NCBI RefSeq assembly: GCF_015207395.1
Contig: NZ_JADEWX010000026.1
Coordinates: 1 to 52,094 of the forward strand
Reading direction: 5' to 3'
Length of the DNA stretch: 52,094 bases
Origin: Nodosilinea sp. LEGE 07088
Lineage (GTDB): Bacteria; Cyanobacteriota; Cyanobacteriia; Phormidesmidales; Phormidesmidaceae
The notes beneath the pieces were generated by a model. The model did no database searches. It had not been told where the DNA came from and was given only the letters and a program-made list of their open reading frames with translations. Numbering within the stretch: the first letter of the stretch is position 1; every line of letters begins with the position of its first letter. A program made the position numbers and the translations under genes. Below are positions 51,700 to 52,094 of the stretch, piece after piece.

Positions 51700-52094
51700 T
51701 CAATTTAAGAACCGCTCGTGGCGAATCACCTGCTCGTTGCTGAGCTGGTTGTAGCTGCCGCTGCTGATCTGGTAAACCGCCAGGGTTTCATTGTTGATGT
51801 GGTATTGGTAGTTGCCGTTGATGGCGATATAGGTGCCCTCGCGCTGGCTCACGTCAGCGGTGGTCAGGGTATCGTTGTTGGACTTATTGATGCCGATATA
51901 GCTCAGCCCCTTAGGGGTCTGGCACAGGTGAATGACAAACGATTTAGTCTCAAAGTAGGCCTCGGGGCGATCGCTCTCGCCGCAGGGGCCAGTAGAGATG
52001 TCGGGTTGGGTGCCTGGGGCTAGGGCGGCGGCCTGGCCGCTGGTATCTACAAAATCGCCCCGCACCCAGCCCTCGGCCCCCGACTCCGCAAATT
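51700..52094 (-). CDS. SH3-domain-type exported protein, C-terminal part only
   Basis: The reverse-strand frame ends at 51700 and runs off the right edge without an in-frame start having been reached; the GTG at 52065 is probably internal. Residues AESGAEGWVRGDFV at the start of the visible part fit the end of a bacterial SH3 domain (W..V....G.GWV.GDFV). Then follows a distinct region with CGESDRPEAYFETKSFVIHLCQ (two Cys), a beta-rich pattern with SYIGINKSNND and TYIAINGNYQYHINNETLAVYQ. Family otherwise unknown. Coding strand convergent with the beta-lactamase-fold gene. Confidence 0.65.
   Translation of the reverse strand, partial: FAESGAEGWVRGDFVDTSGQAAALAPGTQPDISTGPCGESDRPEAYFETKSFVIHLCQTPKGLSYIGINKSNNDTLTTADVSQREGTYIAINGNYQYHINNETLAVYQISSGSYNQLSNEQVIRHERFLN

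Overview
The window is cyanobacterial chromosome. The evidence is the 5' end of psbD (photosystem II D2) at the left edge, many copies of the GCGATCGC (HIP1) octamer, and a set of cyanobacterium-typical genes: UPF0367, DUF1818, CP12, carboxysomal carbonic anhydrase CcaA, a glycine-rich-tailed RRM protein, DUF1400 hydrolase, DUF4168, DevBCA-type exporter. The moderately high G+C and the style of dispersed palindromic repeats suggest a filamentous Leptolyngbya/Nodosilinea/Phormidium-like organism, but no rRNA is present and the genus is not determined. Almost all of the window looks like core chromosome with dense, mostly monocistronic genes; there is no CRISPR array and no intact transposon or prophage.

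Layout. 1-2.5 kb: psbD (partial), UPF0367 protein, ECF-type ATPase, rpoZ, DUF1818 and tRNA-Pro(GGG). 2.5-2.8 kb: a decayed integration scar next to the tRNA (GGGTAC repeats plus the N-terminal stub of a tyrosine integrase), running into a YihY/BrkB membrane protein. 3.8-7.3 kb: DUF3124 lipoprotein translationally coupled to a CPA1-type cation/proton antiporter, and a DUF1400 alpha/beta hydrolase. 7.5-13.3 kb: the most system-like locus, a devB-devC-flavin monooxygenase-devA operon facing a TetR regulator, with two palindromic operators placed on a near-consensus promoter. 13.4-20.9 kb: threonine aldolase, CobH/CbiC, lumenal pentapeptide protein, HExxH protein, PHP phosphoesterase, TraX-like protein, gamma-glutamylcyclotransferase-like protein, trpB, RNase D-like exonuclease. 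21-27.6 kb: cysteine-free CP12, RNA-binding protein, secreted FAD oxidoreductase, a hydrolase pseudogene, secreted Ca-binding-loop protein, CcaA. 28-33.8 kb: type I secretion inner-membrane pair (HlyB with cNMP-like and peptidase-like domains, HlyD) and a CmpR/NdhR-type LysR regulator. 34-40.2 kb: hisA, fabI, a second TetR, DUF4168, the formaldehyde detoxification pair fghA-adhC, and a pilin-like protein. 40.4-52 kb: small conserved protein, GDP-fucose synthase, deletion-scarred 5-oxoprolinase pseudogene, two look-alike repeat membrane proteins flanking gcvH and gcvT, an OmpR response regulator, an RNA methyltransferase, a membrane-anchored beta-lactamase-fold protein and the end of an SH3-type protein.

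How genes work together. The Dev-type exporter, flavin monooxygenase and TetR look like one inducible unit that may modify and export a small hydrophobic compound. FghA and AdhC form the glutathione-dependent formaldehyde pathway. GcvT and GcvH are two of the four glycine cleavage components. CcaA, CP12 and the LysR regulator touch carbon fixation but are not adjacent. Structural decay is visible at three places (integrase stub, alpha/beta hydrolase fragment, 5-oxoprolinase), and a family of small nested-palindrome repeats with ATACCAAATCC-like ends occurs in at least three intergenic gaps.
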